Counted from the first letter of the stretch, positions 52,985 to 62,895 are shown. The stretch: DNA of 64,000 nucleotides from Parvularculaceae bacterium (GCA_013389105.1 JACADZ010000076.1:35024-99023); one strand, 5' to 3'. Notes: generated from the letters alone by a model not told the origin. A program made the numbers and translations.

Positions 52985-55900
52985 TCAAATCTCGACGGTC
53001 ACCGTCACCTGCGCCTTGGCGAAGTTTCCCTGATCGTCCTGCGCCCAATAGTAGAATGTATCGGTTCCGGCGAAGCCCGGATCAGCGAAGTAGACCGCCT
53101 TCCCCTGCTCGTTGATCACGACATGCCCGCGCTCCGAGAAGAGCGCGTCGAGCGTCAGCGGCCGTCCTTCCGGGTCGCGATCATTGGCGAGCACGTCGAT
53201 GACGACCGACTCGCCGCTCTTCACCCGCGCCGCATCGCCGCCGACGATCGGCGCCGCGTTGTTGAGATCAAGGAGGCCATGGTCGACGGGTTGGACGCGG
53301 ACGCCGTTGCCGTGGGCGCCGGGGACGAGATTGAGCTCGGCAGGGAGATCGACCCAAGTCGCGAATTTCTCCACCTGCCCGGTGACGCGATCGGTGACGT
53401 ACTCCTCGAACAGAGTGACTTTGCGGCCGTCCGGCAGCGTCCAGTAGCCGTTGACCTCGACCGCGCCCCGGATGTTCCAGTAGTTGACGTTGAAGGGATC
53501 CCAGACCGGCGACGTTTCGGTACGCCCCAGCGTGTCCGTCTTGGTCCCGTAAAGCTCGACCGACGGCTCGCCGAACCAGGTGTCCGGCCCGTCGAAGACG
53601 CTGCGGGCGGCGACATAATCAAGCGGCAAATTGGCGAGATCGGCGCTGGCGATGAAGCGGTCGGGCGCATGCGGCGCAAAATTGTCGTCGCGGTAGTTCC
53701 TGACGTTGCCCGAAAACGCCGTATCGACGAAGACGTATCCGAAATCCGTGACGCCCGCGAACAGCGTGTCGTGCAGCGCGCGCACCCCGCTGTTGAAGCC
53801 CTCGATGCGCGAATCGACGGCGACGACGTCGAAGACGTTCGTCCAGTAGGTGAGGCCCGCTGACTCGCCTGAGCCTCGCACGGCGTCGGCGCCGACAAGA
53901 TCGAATCCTTTCAGCGTGTAATGCCCCGTATACTGAAGGAATGCGCCTTGCAGAACCTCCCACGCCGTGAAATCGGCGAGAACGGACCGCACGTCGTGAC
54001 CCTGGGCCGGGCTCGCCTTCACGATCTCGAGTCCGGTTCGGACGGCGATGGCCTCGTTGTCTTTGAAAATCGAGATATTGGGCAAGTTGATGTAGCCCAT
54101 TTCGCCGAAACGGAGCTTCTCCCCTTGCGGAACCGTCGCCGCATCAATGTCGACCAGTTCGTTCTGAGGCTGGCGATGCATGTAGACGAAACCATGGCCG
54201 CCGGGCGATCCGGCCGCAACGTTTCCGACCGCGTCCACGAGCCTGCCCTGGAACCAGAAGCCGACGCCGTTGCGTCCGAGATCGAAGGCCTCGACATCCG
54301 CCGCGTCTTTGGAAAGGTTGTTCACGCCGAGCGTCAGGATCGAGATATTGTCGACCCAGCGGCCGGTTTCGTTGCCGCTTTCGGCCACGAAGGCGGCGCC
54401 GAACACGTTGTAGGCCGCGTTGCCCGCGAAGATCGCGTTCGAGTCATGGTGCACGTAGCCCCAGCCCGGCGATCCCCATACAGCGTTGCCGACGACCATC
54501 GCCGGATCGTCGAGATCTGCAACGCCGGCGCGGTGGATATGCAGGGAATACCGGCCCTTGAGGTTTGAGTCGGATTCGATGTTCGAGAGGTCTGACTTGT
54601 CGAACGCCCGCTCCGACTTGTCGGTGCGCCCGAGTTCGAAGAACTCGGCGTAACGCACGTCGATGTCGTCGGAGTGCATGAGCATGACATGGCCGCGCTC
54701 GTGCGTGCCGGTCGCCGCGCCGTTCTCCGACTGGATGACGACGTTGCGCGTGTAGTTGGCGACATAGGCCTTGAGGTCGGCGCGGGCGCCGTCATGGTCG
54801 AACTGCAGCGGACGATCCAGGCTGATCGTATTCCCGTTTATCGCCGTAATCGTCAGGACCTCGTCCTCGGTCGTATCCGTGCGCGGCGCGCCCTCAACAT
54901 GCGTCGCCGACTCCTTGAAGTGCGTGCCGGTTATCACGATGCGGTCGCCGACTCGCCAGCCTTCCGGCGGCGAATCCAGCGTGATCGAGGTCGCCCCCCT
55001 CATGGGATCGACGGCGACCTTGATGAAGGTCTCCTTCTCGGCGCCGTGAATATCGATGCCGCCGTGGCTGATGACGCCCCGCGACAGCAGAGTCGGATCC
55101 CAGGCGACATCGATCGGGCCGTTGTCGGCTATCGTGATGACCGCCCTCACGCCGGCGTCAATCGGATGCTCGGCGGTTCCGATCTCCAAATGACCTGACG
55201 GCGTCACGATCAAGGTGTCGACCTTCAGATGCGTATCTCGATCCGTCGCGAAATGAAGCGCGCCGTCGACGCGGACTGTCAAAACGGAGGCGTCGCTTTC
55301 GCCGTCATAGTCGATGACGACGCCCGTCGGGATGACGACCTTCGCACCGTCGCCGGGAACTACGCCGCTCGCCCATACCGTCGGATCGAACCAGGAGCCG
55401 CTCTTCACCGCGATATGCGTCGCCGCGGAAACCGGAACGAGGTTGAGAAGCGCCAGGTGCTCGGCCTGCATAGCCGGGTCTTCTGCATGCGGCTCGGCGC
55501 CGGAGTCGCCATCGCCGTGATCTCCGTGACTGTCGCCGCCGCCTGAGCCGACGCCGTCTCCGTGGCCTTCGTCTCCGTGATCATCCCCGCCCTGTTCATC
55601 GGCGTGAACATCGCCCCCGTGATCCGAGCCGCCGTCGACCGGGTGTTCTTCCGGCGCGCAGCCGCAAGCGTCGTCATCGACCGTCAGCGTGGCGTCGCCC
55701 CGTCGCGTCCGTCCGAAAAAGTTCTTGTATTCAAATGAGATGGCGGCCTCGCCTTCATAACCGGGAGTCGGCGTGAATTGGACCACCGAGCCCGAAATGA
55801 CCGCAGTTCCGTGCTCGACCGCAACGATCTTCGAAATCGATGCTGCGCCCGGATATGCGGCGAGGAGATCTGCGACCGGAATGTCCGTTGTGCGGTTCTC

Positions 55901-56173
55901 GCCGACCACAAGGCCCGCGGGCGGCGGCGTCGCCGGCGGCGGCGACGGAGCGGGCTGCGGCGCAGGCGGCTCAGGAGCGACCCCGGGGTTGCCGATGGTC
56001 TTGCAGCCTTCGAGCCCGAGCAGCACGGCGACCAGGCTTGACTGCGATATTTGGCCGACCCGCCGCCTTGACGCGGCGCCTCCGGCCGCGAGACGCCCGT
56101 TCCTCGCCGCTTCGAGGAGCCGGGCGAGCTCCAGCTTTTCGCCGTCAAGCCGAATCGCCGCCGCTGCGCTCAT
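52985..56173 (-). CDS. G8-domain, parallel-beta-helix cell-surface protein
   Basis: 1062 residues. Order: helical leader with SLVAVLLGLEGCK (~46-58, an imperfect lipobox), Pro/Ala linker (~65-86), a cadherin/Ig-like domain (~87-166), a His/Asp/Gly-rich segment (~180-225) with repeated HGD/DHGD triplets, a G8 domain starting near 252 (KSGSWFDPTVWASGVVPGDG), a right-handed beta-helix region (~430-900) and a C-terminal Ig-like cadherin domain (VVIDVLANDRDPEGRPLTL, ~970-1062). G8 proteins include CEMIP/TMEM2 hyaluronan-acting proteins. A polysaccharide-binding or -degrading surface role is inference. Export route unclear: no classic signal peptide, so type I or lipoprotein export are both open. 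Confidence 0.85.
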   Translation of the reverse strand: MSAAAAIRLDGEKLELARLLEAARNGRLAAGGAASRRRVGQISQSSLVAVLLGLEGCKTIGNPGVAPEPPAPQPAPSPPPATPPPAGLVVGENRTTDIPVADLLAAYPGAASISKIVAVEHGTAVISGSVVQFTPTPGYEGEAAISFEYKNFFGRTRRGDATLTVDDDACGCAPEEHPVDGGSDHGGDVHADEQGGDDHGDEGHGDGVGSGGGDSHGDHGDGDSGAEPHAEDPAMQAEHLALLNLVPVSAATHIAVKSGSWFDPTVWASGVVPGDGAKVVIPTGVVIDYDGESDASVLTVRVDGALHFATDRDTHLKVDTLIVTPSGHLEIGTAEHPIDAGVRAVITIADNGPIDVAWDPTLLSRGVISHGGIDIHGAEKETFIKVAVDPMRGATSITLDSPPEGWRVGDRIVITGTHFKESATHVEGAPRTDTTEDEVLTITAINGNTISLDRPLQFDHDGARADLKAYVANYTRNVVIQSENGAATGTHERGHVMLMHSDDIDVRYAEFFELGRTDKSERAFDKSDLSNIESDSNLKGRYSLHIHRAGVADLDDPAMVVGNAVWGSPGWGYVHHDSNAIFAGNAAYNVFGAAFVAESGNETGRWVDNISILTLGVNNLSKDAADVEAFDLGRNGVGFWFQGRLVDAVGNVAAGSPGGHGFVYMHRQPQNELVDIDAATVPQGEKLRFGEMGYINLPNISIFKDNEAIAVRTGLEIVKASPAQGHDVRSVLADFTAWEVLQGAFLQYTGHYTLKGFDLVGADAVRGSGESAGLTYWTNVFDVVAVDSRIEGFNSGVRALHDTLFAGVTDFGYVFVDTAFSGNVRNYRDDNFAPHAPDRFIASADLANLPLDYVAARSVFDGPDTWFGEPSVELYGTKTDTLGRTETSPVWDPFNVNYWNIRGAVEVNGYWTLPDGRKVTLFEEYVTDRVTGQVEKFATWVDLPAELNLVPGAHGNGVRVQPVDHGLLDLNNAAPIVGGDAARVKSGESVVIDVLANDRDPEGRPLTLDALFSERGHVVINEQGKAVYFADPGFAGTDTFYYWAQDDQGNFAKAQVTVTVEI

Positions 56174-56491
56174 GACGAATCCCTCAACTCAACCGTGAAG
56201 GCGTGTGAGAACGCCCCCCGAAACAAGGTTGATTAGTTGCAGGAAATCGTTAGCCCGCGCGCTATGGCGGGCCTTTATTGCGAGATGGTTTGATTACGGA
56301 GTGTCAGCGGAATTTGACTGCCGGATAACAGTTCATGTGGTCTTGTTCGCGCGGCGGTCGCAGTTTGGTTACCATGAATCAGCCGTTCAGCATGCAACTC
56401 GGCGGCGCGCCTGGCCGATCTCTGCGATCGGTCTCGCCTGGCGAGGGCCGCGGTCGGCATAGCGACCGCCGCGCCTCCTCGTGAAATCTTG
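56174..56491. other. Intergenic region before the G8 gene, no gene seen
   Basis: 318 bases between the 2OG-oxygenase stop and the G8 gene start, both on the minus strand. It holds GAGGGATTCGTC just before the G8 ATG, a usable ribosome site. A plus-strand 85-residue ORF (56205-56462) has mixed composition, no ribosome site I trust and no recognised domain. No tRNA or strong hairpin seen. Confidence 0.5.
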
Positions 56492-57340
56492 TTAATTCGA
56501 GGGCCGCTGGAGGCGGCGCGCGAGATTGAGCAGCGATCGCGAGAGAATGGGCGGCGTGAGGTCGTCGATGAGTTCGTAGGCTCTCACCTGCCAGTCAGGC
56601 CGGTCTTGGGTGTTCCGCCGGCGCTTGAATTGGCTCGTGAAGGCGCGCCGAGTGCCGTCCCAGGTGGCCGTGTAATAGTAGAGGGCGATCGAACGACGCG
56701 GCATGCCCTGCGGGTGCTGCACGGGAACCGGATGGCCGTGATAACTGGTCGCGTCCGTCGAAAATATGACGCATCGGTTGAACACCGGCTCGATCTGCTT
56801 CACGCACGCTTTCATCTCCCGATCCCATAGTTCAAGCGCGCCGCCGTACTCGAGGCGCCAGTCGCGATTGAGATAGAGGATGATGTTGAGACGTCGCTCG
56901 ATCTGCAGCAGGGGGTGGAGATTGAAGTCGGCGTGGACATTGAGGTGGCCGCCCTGCGACGTCTGGTGAAAACCTCCGCCGACGAAATGAGGATCGGGGA
57001 GCAGGCCCTTGAAGCCGGTAATATTGTACAGGAAGTCCAGCATCGGCCTCGAGTTGAGCGCATAGAAGAACGACCGCACGCGCGGCGTCAGATGATCCGG
57101 ATTGTAGCTGGTCTTGAACCGTTCCTGCGCTCGATTGAACGAGTCGCTGTCGGGCTTGGGTGCAACAGGAAAATCAGCGAGACACGCGTCGAGGACCGCC
57201 GGAGTCACAAAGTCGTCGATGACGATGTGCGGGTAGGGCTGCGCCGAGCGGTACTGATCCGCGAGTTCGAGGCCCTTCTGACGGAGCGCGATCGGGTCGG
57301 CGAAGCCGTAATCGAGGTTTGAGATTTCAATGTAACTCAT
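56492..57340 (-). CDS. 2OG-Fe(II) oxygenase
   Basis: 282 residues. Double-stranded beta-helix oxygenase: His136 and Asp138 in HLNVHADFN, distal His201/203 in SYHGHPVP, Arg215/216 in RRSIALYYY, and the substrate-side segment NIILYLNRDW. The prolyl-4-hydroxylase-like class also includes sugar- and lipid-hydroxylating members. Its start overlaps the fused oxidoreductase stop (ATGA), so it is the last gene of the glycan operon and may hydroxylate an acceptor or aglycone there. Confidence 0.88.
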   Translation of the reverse strand: MSYIEISNLDYGFADPIALRQKGLELADQYRSAQPYPHIVIDDFVTPAVLDACLADFPVAPKPDSDSFNRAQERFKTSYNPDHLTPRVRSFFYALNSRPMLDFLYNITGFKGLLPDPHFVGGGFHQTSQGGHLNVHADFNLHPLLQIERRLNIILYLNRDWRLEYGGALELWDREMKACVKQIEPVFNRCVIFSTDATSYHGHPVPVQHPQGMPRRSIALYYYTATWDGTRRAFTSQFKRRRNTQDRPDWQVRAYELIDDLTPPILSRSLLNLARRLQRPSN

Positions 57341-59514
57341 CGCTCGTCACCCTGGCGGCTTGCGCCCTTCGCCGGCTCTTCTTCCGCGAGGTTCGCGACT
57401 GTAGGCCCAGTTCTCGGCGCCACCCCTAACAGGTTGGCGTTAGCGATCGCTCTATCGACAAGTTGAGCGCGGATTGAGATCGGGCGCCAGCCAAGCAGGT
57501 CCTTCGCCGCCTGATTATCGTATATGGAAAGGGCCGCGCGGTTCTTCCAGTCGTGCAGCGTCGGCGCAGCAAGCCCTCGCTTGCCCGCAAGCGTGCGCTT
57601 TAGCAGATACTTCACCGCATCGACCGCGAAGTAGCGCCAGATCGGCGTCGGTCTGGCTTCGATCCTGACGCCGTAAGCCCGGCTCACCTCGTCGAAATAG
57701 TCGCGCGCCGAGAGGAGCGGATCGCCGACCAGGAAAAACGACATGCCTTCGATTCCGGGCGTTGACATGGCCCGGGCGAGACCATCGGCGACATCCTCGA
57801 TCTCGACAAAGGGGAGCGGGTTGTCGCCCCGACCCCACATCTTACAGCGAGTGGCGCCGCGCCACATCGCAATACCCCAGTGCTGAAAGGGACCGCCCCG
57901 GCCGATGACGACGCCTGGCCTCGCGATGACGAGCGGCAGGCCCCGCGTTTTGGCCAGTTCCGATAGGGTTCGCTCACACTCGCCCTTGGAGCGCGAGTAG
58001 AGGTCGCGTCGGTCGAGCTTGGGATCGAGCGGCGCGTCCGCGCCGATCACGGCGTCCCTTCTGGTGGCGTCGAAGGAGGAAATCGTCCCTGTGTAGACAA
58101 GGCGCTTGACCTTGGCCTTAAGGCACGCCTCGCCGATGAGCCGCGTCACGGCGACATCGTTCTCGAGGTATCCGCTCCAGGTCTTTTCCTCCGCGCGGGC
58201 GAGGTGGAAGACGCCCTCGACGCCGTCCATCGCGGCGACGAGATCCGCCTCCGATTTCAGATCGCCTGTAAAGACCTCAACCCGGCCGTCGGCGCGCTCC
58301 ATCCCGAGCGGCTTGCCCCTGGAAAAGACCCGCACGGTGCGGCCGGAGTCGGCGAGCTTTGCGACCAGCGAGCGCCCGATAAATCCGGCCCCGCCGATGA
58401 CGAGAACCGAGGGCTTTGACGGCGGCGTCGTCCGCACGAGCCTGATCGGCGCTTTGAGCAGCGGGGCCGCCGCAAGAGCGGCGCGCTCGATCATCCCGAT
58501 GACGCTTGTCGCCAATTCGCCAGAGAGTCGCCGATCGACCGGCGCGCGCGCGATCAAGGAAGCGTAAAAGCTCTCAACCGCTCGGGCGAGGGAAAGTCCG
58601 AACGGCGAGAGCTCGTTCAGCGAAGCCGCCTCCCTCGCCGCATTCGCGAGCGCGTTCGCGGCGGCCCCGGTTGCGTCGCCCAGTCGGGACAAAAGCGGGC
58701 CGATAACGATGTCGCCGGCGACGGGGGTGCGCAGCGCGTAGGCGTTCGATCCGAAATCGTAGCGGGCAAGCCCGCCGACGCCGCGAACCTCGAGGCTTCG
58801 ATCTTCCTGACCTTCAATCAGCGAAATATCGACCGTTACGGACGATTCCCCGGACGTTCCCGCAATCCGCCAGCCCTGGTAATGGGTGACGCCGCCTGGA
58901 ATCTCGATCGGGTAGCGCAGCATGACGTTGGCGATCTCCACGTCGCCGAGCAGGTCGGCGGCGAAGGCGAAGAGATGCGGTCCGAGTTCGAACAGGATGT
59001 TCTGAGGTGCACGGAGCATCCAGAGCCCGTACGGACCGGAACGCAACGGCGGCAGCGAGAATCGCCAGTTCGCCTGGAAAGCGTCGATCGGCCCCAGTCG
59101 CTTCGACGCGATATCCGCCTTGAGACGCTCATAGGCGGGCAGCATCAGAAAATTGTGATTGATCCCGAGCCCGGCGTTCCTGGCGGCGGCAAGCTCGCAG
59201 AGATCGCGCGCTTCGGCGGCGGAGAGGACGAAAGGCTTTTCGACAAAAGCCGCAGCGCCTGCCGACAGAATTTTCTTCACAGGCTCGAAATGCGCATGAG
59301 GCGGCGTCAGGACATGGATGCAGTCGACCCCGGCCGCCAGCATGTCATCGAGCGTATCGAAGCTCCGGATACCGAGCGGACGGGCGAAGGCTTCGGCAGC
59401 GGCCCGTGACAAGTCGCAGACGCCCGCGAGCTCTGCTCCCTTGACCCGTTTGAGTGCCCGCGCATGCCAGCTGGCGATGTAGCCCGCGCCGAGAAATCCG
59501 ACCTTCAGCTTCAT
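57337..59514 (-). CDS. Fused Gfo/Idh/MocA oxidoreductase and NAD-dependent epimerase/dehydratase
   Basis: 725 residues from the ATG at 59514, coupled to the upstream glycosyltransferase (ATGA overlap); the track's longer N-terminus is dropped. Domain 1 (~1-350) is Gfo/Idh/MocA: GFLGAGYIASWHARAL and the EKPF signature AFVEKPFVLS. Domain 2 (~368-700) is an extended SDR: VLVIGGAGFIGRSLV, LVYTGTISSFDA and the active-site YSRSK. Each is normally a separate protein that remodels nucleotide sugars. The fusion suggests channelling of an oxidised sugar between the two sites. The stop overlaps the oxygenase start. Confidence 0.9.
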   Translation of the reverse strand: MKLKVGFLGAGYIASWHARALKRVKGAELAGVCDLSRAAAEAFARPLGIRSFDTLDDMLAAGVDCIHVLTPPHAHFEPVKKILSAGAAAFVEKPFVLSAAEARDLCELAAARNAGLGINHNFLMLPAYERLKADIASKRLGPIDAFQANWRFSLPPLRSGPYGLWMLRAPQNILFELGPHLFAFAADLLGDVEIANVMLRYPIEIPGGVTHYQGWRIAGTSGESSVTVDISLIEGQEDRSLEVRGVGGLARYDFGSNAYALRTPVAGDIVIGPLLSRLGDATGAAANALANAAREAASLNELSPFGLSLARAVESFYASLIARAPVDRRLSGELATSVIGMIERAALAAAPLLKAPIRLVRTTPPSKPSVLVIGGAGFIGRSLVAKLADSGRTVRVFSRGKPLGMERADGRVEVFTGDLKSEADLVAAMDGVEGVFHLARAEEKTWSGYLENDVAVTRLIGEACLKAKVKRLVYTGTISSFDATRRDAVIGADAPLDPKLDRRDLYSRSKGECERTLSELAKTRGLPLVIARPGVVIGRGGPFQHWGIAMWRGATRCKMWGRGDNPLPFVEIEDVADGLARAMSTPGIEGMSFFLVGDPLLSARDYFDEVSRAYGVRIEARPTPIWRYFAVDAVKYLLKRTLAGKRGLAAPTLHDWKNRAALSIYDNQAAKDLLGWRPISIRAQLVDRAIANANLLGVAPRTGPTVANLAEEEPAKGASRQGDER

Positions 59515-60476
59515 TTGTATTCCACGATCCCCACGGGGCGCGCGAGAAGGCGTTTGCGCCAATAGTCCGCTATGCCGAGGAAGTTAGGGAATTTTGAAAG
59601 GGTCAAAAACGCCGCATAGAGGGAAGCATCCGGGCCGGCGGCCCCGTTTTTCACGAGTTTCCAGCGGATTCTGAGCAACGAAGCCGGATAAAGCAGCAGT
59701 GCGAGCAGACTTGCGCCCTGAGTGACGGGCGCCGCCGAGCAAGCCGCCAGCGGCAGCAGCAGGCCGTAGGCCAAGGCTCTGCGCCGTTCTGCGGCGAAGT
59801 AGCCCTTATGCATTGCGCCAACCTGGGCGAAGGCATGTCCGGCCCGGTAGGCCCGGCGCCACCACTGCGAAAACCTCGTCATCCCAGCGTCGTGAAAGCA
59901 CATGTCTGCGTCCAGGCGGCGAATGCCGAATCCGGCCGCCCGGATCCTGATGCACAACTCATCGTCCTCCGCCGCGATGACCTTCGGATCGAATCCGCCG
60001 ACGCGGGCGAACACTGCGGCGCGGGTCATGAAGATGCCGCCGACGGCGGTCACCTCGCCGGACGGGGTCGCCCACTCCATGTCGCAAAGCCGGTTGTAGA
60101 TGGACTTGTCGCGCTCGCGCTCGCGCACGCGGCCGGCGACGACGCCGCAACGGGGCTCGCCGTCGAGAGTCCGCGCCGCCAGCGCCGTAAAGCCTGGCGC
60201 GAGTTCGCAGTCCCCGTCGATGAACATGACGCTGACGATGTCCGGCCAGCGCGCGACCAGCCGCTGGAAGCCCGCATTTCGGGCGCGCGCAGCCGTAAAC
60301 GGAAGCTCAGCGCCAAGCGCGACGACTTCGCAGCCGAGATCGGCGGCGAGCCTTGGGCTGCCGTCGGTCGATCCCGAGTCGACATAGACGACGCGGTCGC
60401 ATTCGGCGCGAAGGGAAGAAAGACATCGCCCAAGTCGCTCGCCTTCATTGCGGCCGATGGCGACGAAGCCGATCAT
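59511..60476 (-). CDS. GT2-family glycosyltransferase
   Basis: 321 residues. GT-A fold beginning FVAIGRNEGERLGRCLSSL, with VVYVDSGSTDGS, FIDGDCELAPG (DxD-like) and VGGIFMTRAAVF. The C-terminal segment has two or three membrane helices. Family 2 inverting transferase; donor sugar unknown. Start and stop both overlap neighbours by ATGA. Confidence 0.9.
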   Translation of the reverse strand: MIGFVAIGRNEGERLGRCLSSLRAECDRVVYVDSGSTDGSPRLAADLGCEVVALGAELPFTAARARNAGFQRLVARWPDIVSVMFIDGDCELAPGFTALAARTLDGEPRCGVVAGRVRERERDKSIYNRLCDMEWATPSGEVTAVGGIFMTRAAVFARVGGFDPKVIAAEDDELCIRIRAAGFGIRRLDADMCFHDAGMTRFSQWWRRAYRAGHAFAQVGAMHKGYFAAERRRALAYGLLLPLAACSAAPVTQGASLLALLLYPASLLRIRWKLVKNGAAGPDASLYAAFLTLSKFPNFLGIADYWRKRLLARPVGIVEYK

Positions 60477-61657
60477 CGGGGGGCGCCGCCCCGATCGGTG
60501 CGGGTCCAGGTCTTGGTCGATTGCCGCGCATCACGGCCGTATACCTTGACCTTGCCAAGGAGGTAGCTGACGACGCGGGGCAGTTCCCGGGGCGGCAGCG
60601 CATCCCGGCCGTGAACGAACCAAGCGAGCGCCGTCGCCGCTCCAAACAGCGCGAAAGCGGCGACGGCCAAGAGAAGGCTCGCCCCCGCTCCGATCGCCGC
60701 CGCGCACAATGCGAGGAGCGCAGAACCGACCAGCGCGGCCGCGAAGAGGGCAAGTGGCGGAATCAGGCAGTCGGCGGCGAGCGCCGCGAGCCGCAAATCT
60801 CCCGTGAGGAGGCCGCGAACGACCAGCCGGGGCGCCCGGCGGATCGCCACGCGCAGCGAGCCGTGCTCCCACCGCGCGCGCTGACGCGCGGCTGCTTCGT
60901 CCGTTGACGGAAATTCACTGCGCACGACGGCGTCGACGCAAAAAACCGGCGCGGCGCCCGCCTCGGCCAGGTCGAGACCGAGCACAAGGTCTTCGACGAT
61001 TTCACCCGAGGCGAGATTGCGCGAGGCCAGCAACTTCCAGGGAATGGCCATGCCCGTCCCGTTGAGGCGCGCCGAGTCGAACAGCGCGTAGAGCCCGGCC
61101 ATCCGCACACGGTTCATGAGGAGCCATGCGAAGGCGGAGACGGCGAAACGAGCGGACGAGCCGGCGGGAGCGCCCATGAGGTAGAGCGCCTGCGCCGGTC
61201 GCTGCGTTCTCGCCGCGGCTCCGGCGACTGCGACGATCGCGCCGGGACATGCAAGGCAGTCAGCATCGACGATGCAGACGATTTCCGGCGGATCGGCGCG
61301 CAAGGCGTCGAGGCCGAACTGCAGCGCATAGCCTTTTCCGCGGCGGGTCGCATCGCGCCGCTCCACGACCTCCGCACCCGCCTTGGCGGCGGCGGCGGCC
61401 GTCCCGTCCCCGCAGTTGTCGGCGACAACGACGAGCCGGTCGCCCTCGCGCAGCTGCCCCCGCAGGGCCTCTACCGTCGCAGCAATCATCGACTCTTCGT
61501 CATGAGCCGGAACAAGAACGGCGATCGGGCCTGGCGGCGCCGAGGGCGCCCTCTTGCGCAAGAACACTCCGGCGGCGACGACCAGCGCGTAGTATGAGGC
61601 CAGCAGGAGCGAGGCTCCTGAAACGACTAGCGAAGCAACGACGAAAATCCCGCTCAC
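60473..61657 (-). CDS. Membrane GT2 glycosyltransferase with QxxRW motif
   Basis: 394 residues, GTG start. An N-terminal membrane helix, then the GT-A core (VLVPAHDEESMIAATVEAL, VADNCGDGTAA, VDADCLACPG) and RQRARWEHGS, the QxxRW-type motif of processive or membrane GT2 enzymes. Several C-terminal membrane segments. It may elongate a repeat or transfer to a lipid carrier. The GTG overlaps the next gene's stop. Confidence 0.88.
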   Translation of the reverse strand: MSGIFVVASLVVSGASLLLASYYALVVAAGVFLRKRAPSAPPGPIAVLVPAHDEESMIAATVEALRGQLREGDRLVVVADNCGDGTAAAAAKAGAEVVERRDATRRGKGYALQFGLDALRADPPEIVCIVDADCLACPGAIVAVAGAAARTQRPAQALYLMGAPAGSSARFAVSAFAWLLMNRVRMAGLYALFDSARLNGTGMAIPWKLLASRNLASGEIVEDLVLGLDLAEAGAAPVFCVDAVVRSEFPSTDEAAARQRARWEHGSLRVAIRRAPRLVVRGLLTGDLRLAALAADCLIPPLALFAAALVGSALLALCAAAIGAGASLLLAVAAFALFGAATALAWFVHGRDALPPRELPRVVSYLLGKVKVYGRDARQSTKTWTRTDRGGAPR

Positions 61658-62874
61658 GCTGCGTCTCCGGCGGCAAGGGCTTGCGCAAACAGAGCCTTGA
61701 GGCGCACGGCGATCAAGTCGATATCGTGAAGCGCGAGCACGCGGGCGCGCCCTTCGGCTCCCATGCGACGCGCCGCCGCCTCGTCAAGCGCGAGCGCTTC
61801 GGCCATCGCCGCCGCCAGCGCTTCTGCGTCGCCGGCCGGCGCGAGCCAGCCGTTCACGCCAGGCGCGACCAGCTCGGGGACGCCCGCGACGTAAGTGGAA
61901 ATGACCGGGCGGCCGAGCGCGAACGCTTCCATGATGGAAACCGGGAGACCCTCGGCGTAGCTCGGCAGCACGAAGGCACGGCACGATTCGATGGCGCGGC
62001 GGACCTCCGCCGGCGTCCGCCAGCCGGCGAACTCGATGCAATCGCTCACGCCCAAACGCCGAGCGGCGTTTTCGATATCGCGACGCATTTCGCCGTCGCC
62101 GACCAGCAGAATCGAGAACCTGACGCCCTTGCGCCTGAGGATCGCCGCCGCCTCGACCAGCGTGACCTGCCCCTTCTGCGCGCTGAGGCGCCCGACGGAA
62201 CAAAAGCGCGTCGCGTCCGGCGTCGCCAGCGGCGCGCCCTCATGAAACGCCCGATCGACGCCGCACGGCACGACCTGGATGCGGCTCCAGTCCGTAGGCG
62301 GAACAAATCGGCGGAGCTGGCTTGCGCCGTAGCGAGACACCGCCACGACGAACCGCGCTTTCTTCATTTTTTCGGGAAGGGCAATAAGGCCGGGCTTGTC
62401 GAATTCTTCCGGCCCATGCACGGTCATGCTGAACGAGGCGCCCGCGACCCGCGCCGCCAACATGGCGACCGTCGCCGAATTGGTGCCGAAATGGGCGTGC
62501 ACGTGGGCGAGGCGTTCGCGTCCCATCCAGTCGGCGAGCGCCAGCGCCTCCGCCCAATAAAAAAGGTGCCGCAACAAACCTGCCTCGGAGCGCGCCCCCA
62601 TGCGCAAGGCGCCGCCGAGCGCGGCAAGCGATTGGAGAGGGCGCATGATGAAGCTGCGCCCGATCGCAGCAACGAGCGCCGGCGCGCCGGCGCCGACAAT
62701 GATGCGGGTTTTCGCCGCCTCTTCCTTATCTTCCTCGGCCAGGAACTCGGTTTTCGACCGGCGCACCGAAAACCGGGCGATGGCGACGCCCTGGCGCTCA
62801 AGAGCAAGGATCTCACGGCGGATGAAGCTGTGGCTGACGCTTGGATACTGGTTGACGAGATAGGCGATGCGCAT
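61654..62874 (-). CDS. GT4-family glycosyltransferase
   Basis: 406 residues. GT-B retaining transferase: N-terminal YPSVSHSFIRREI as in colanic-acid-type enzymes, C-terminal GRLSAQKGQVTLVEAA and the donor-site EGLPVSIMEAFALGRP with the E-x7-E motif. Cytoplasmic. Part of the coupled glycan operon; 21 bases from the upstream GT2. Confidence 0.92.
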   Translation of the reverse strand: MRIAYLVNQYPSVSHSFIRREILALERQGVAIARFSVRRSKTEFLAEEDKEEAAKTRIIVGAGAPALVAAIGRSFIMRPLQSLAALGGALRMGARSEAGLLRHLFYWAEALALADWMGRERLAHVHAHFGTNSATVAMLAARVAGASFSMTVHGPEEFDKPGLIALPEKMKKARFVVAVSRYGASQLRRFVPPTDWSRIQVVPCGVDRAFHEGAPLATPDATRFCSVGRLSAQKGQVTLVEAAAILRRKGVRFSILLVGDGEMRRDIENAARRLGVSDCIEFAGWRTPAEVRRAIESCRAFVLPSYAEGLPVSIMEAFALGRPVISTYVAGVPELVAPGVNGWLAPAGDAEALAAAMAEALALDEAAARRMGAEGRARVLALHDIDLIAVRLKALFAQALAAGDAA

Positions 62875-62895
62875 GGCGCTCCGATCCGGCGCCGA

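Noticed and set aside
56205-56462. 85-residue plus-strand ORF in the G8 upstream gap
   Set aside because: No ribosome site, no domain, and mixed composition; not enough to call a gene.
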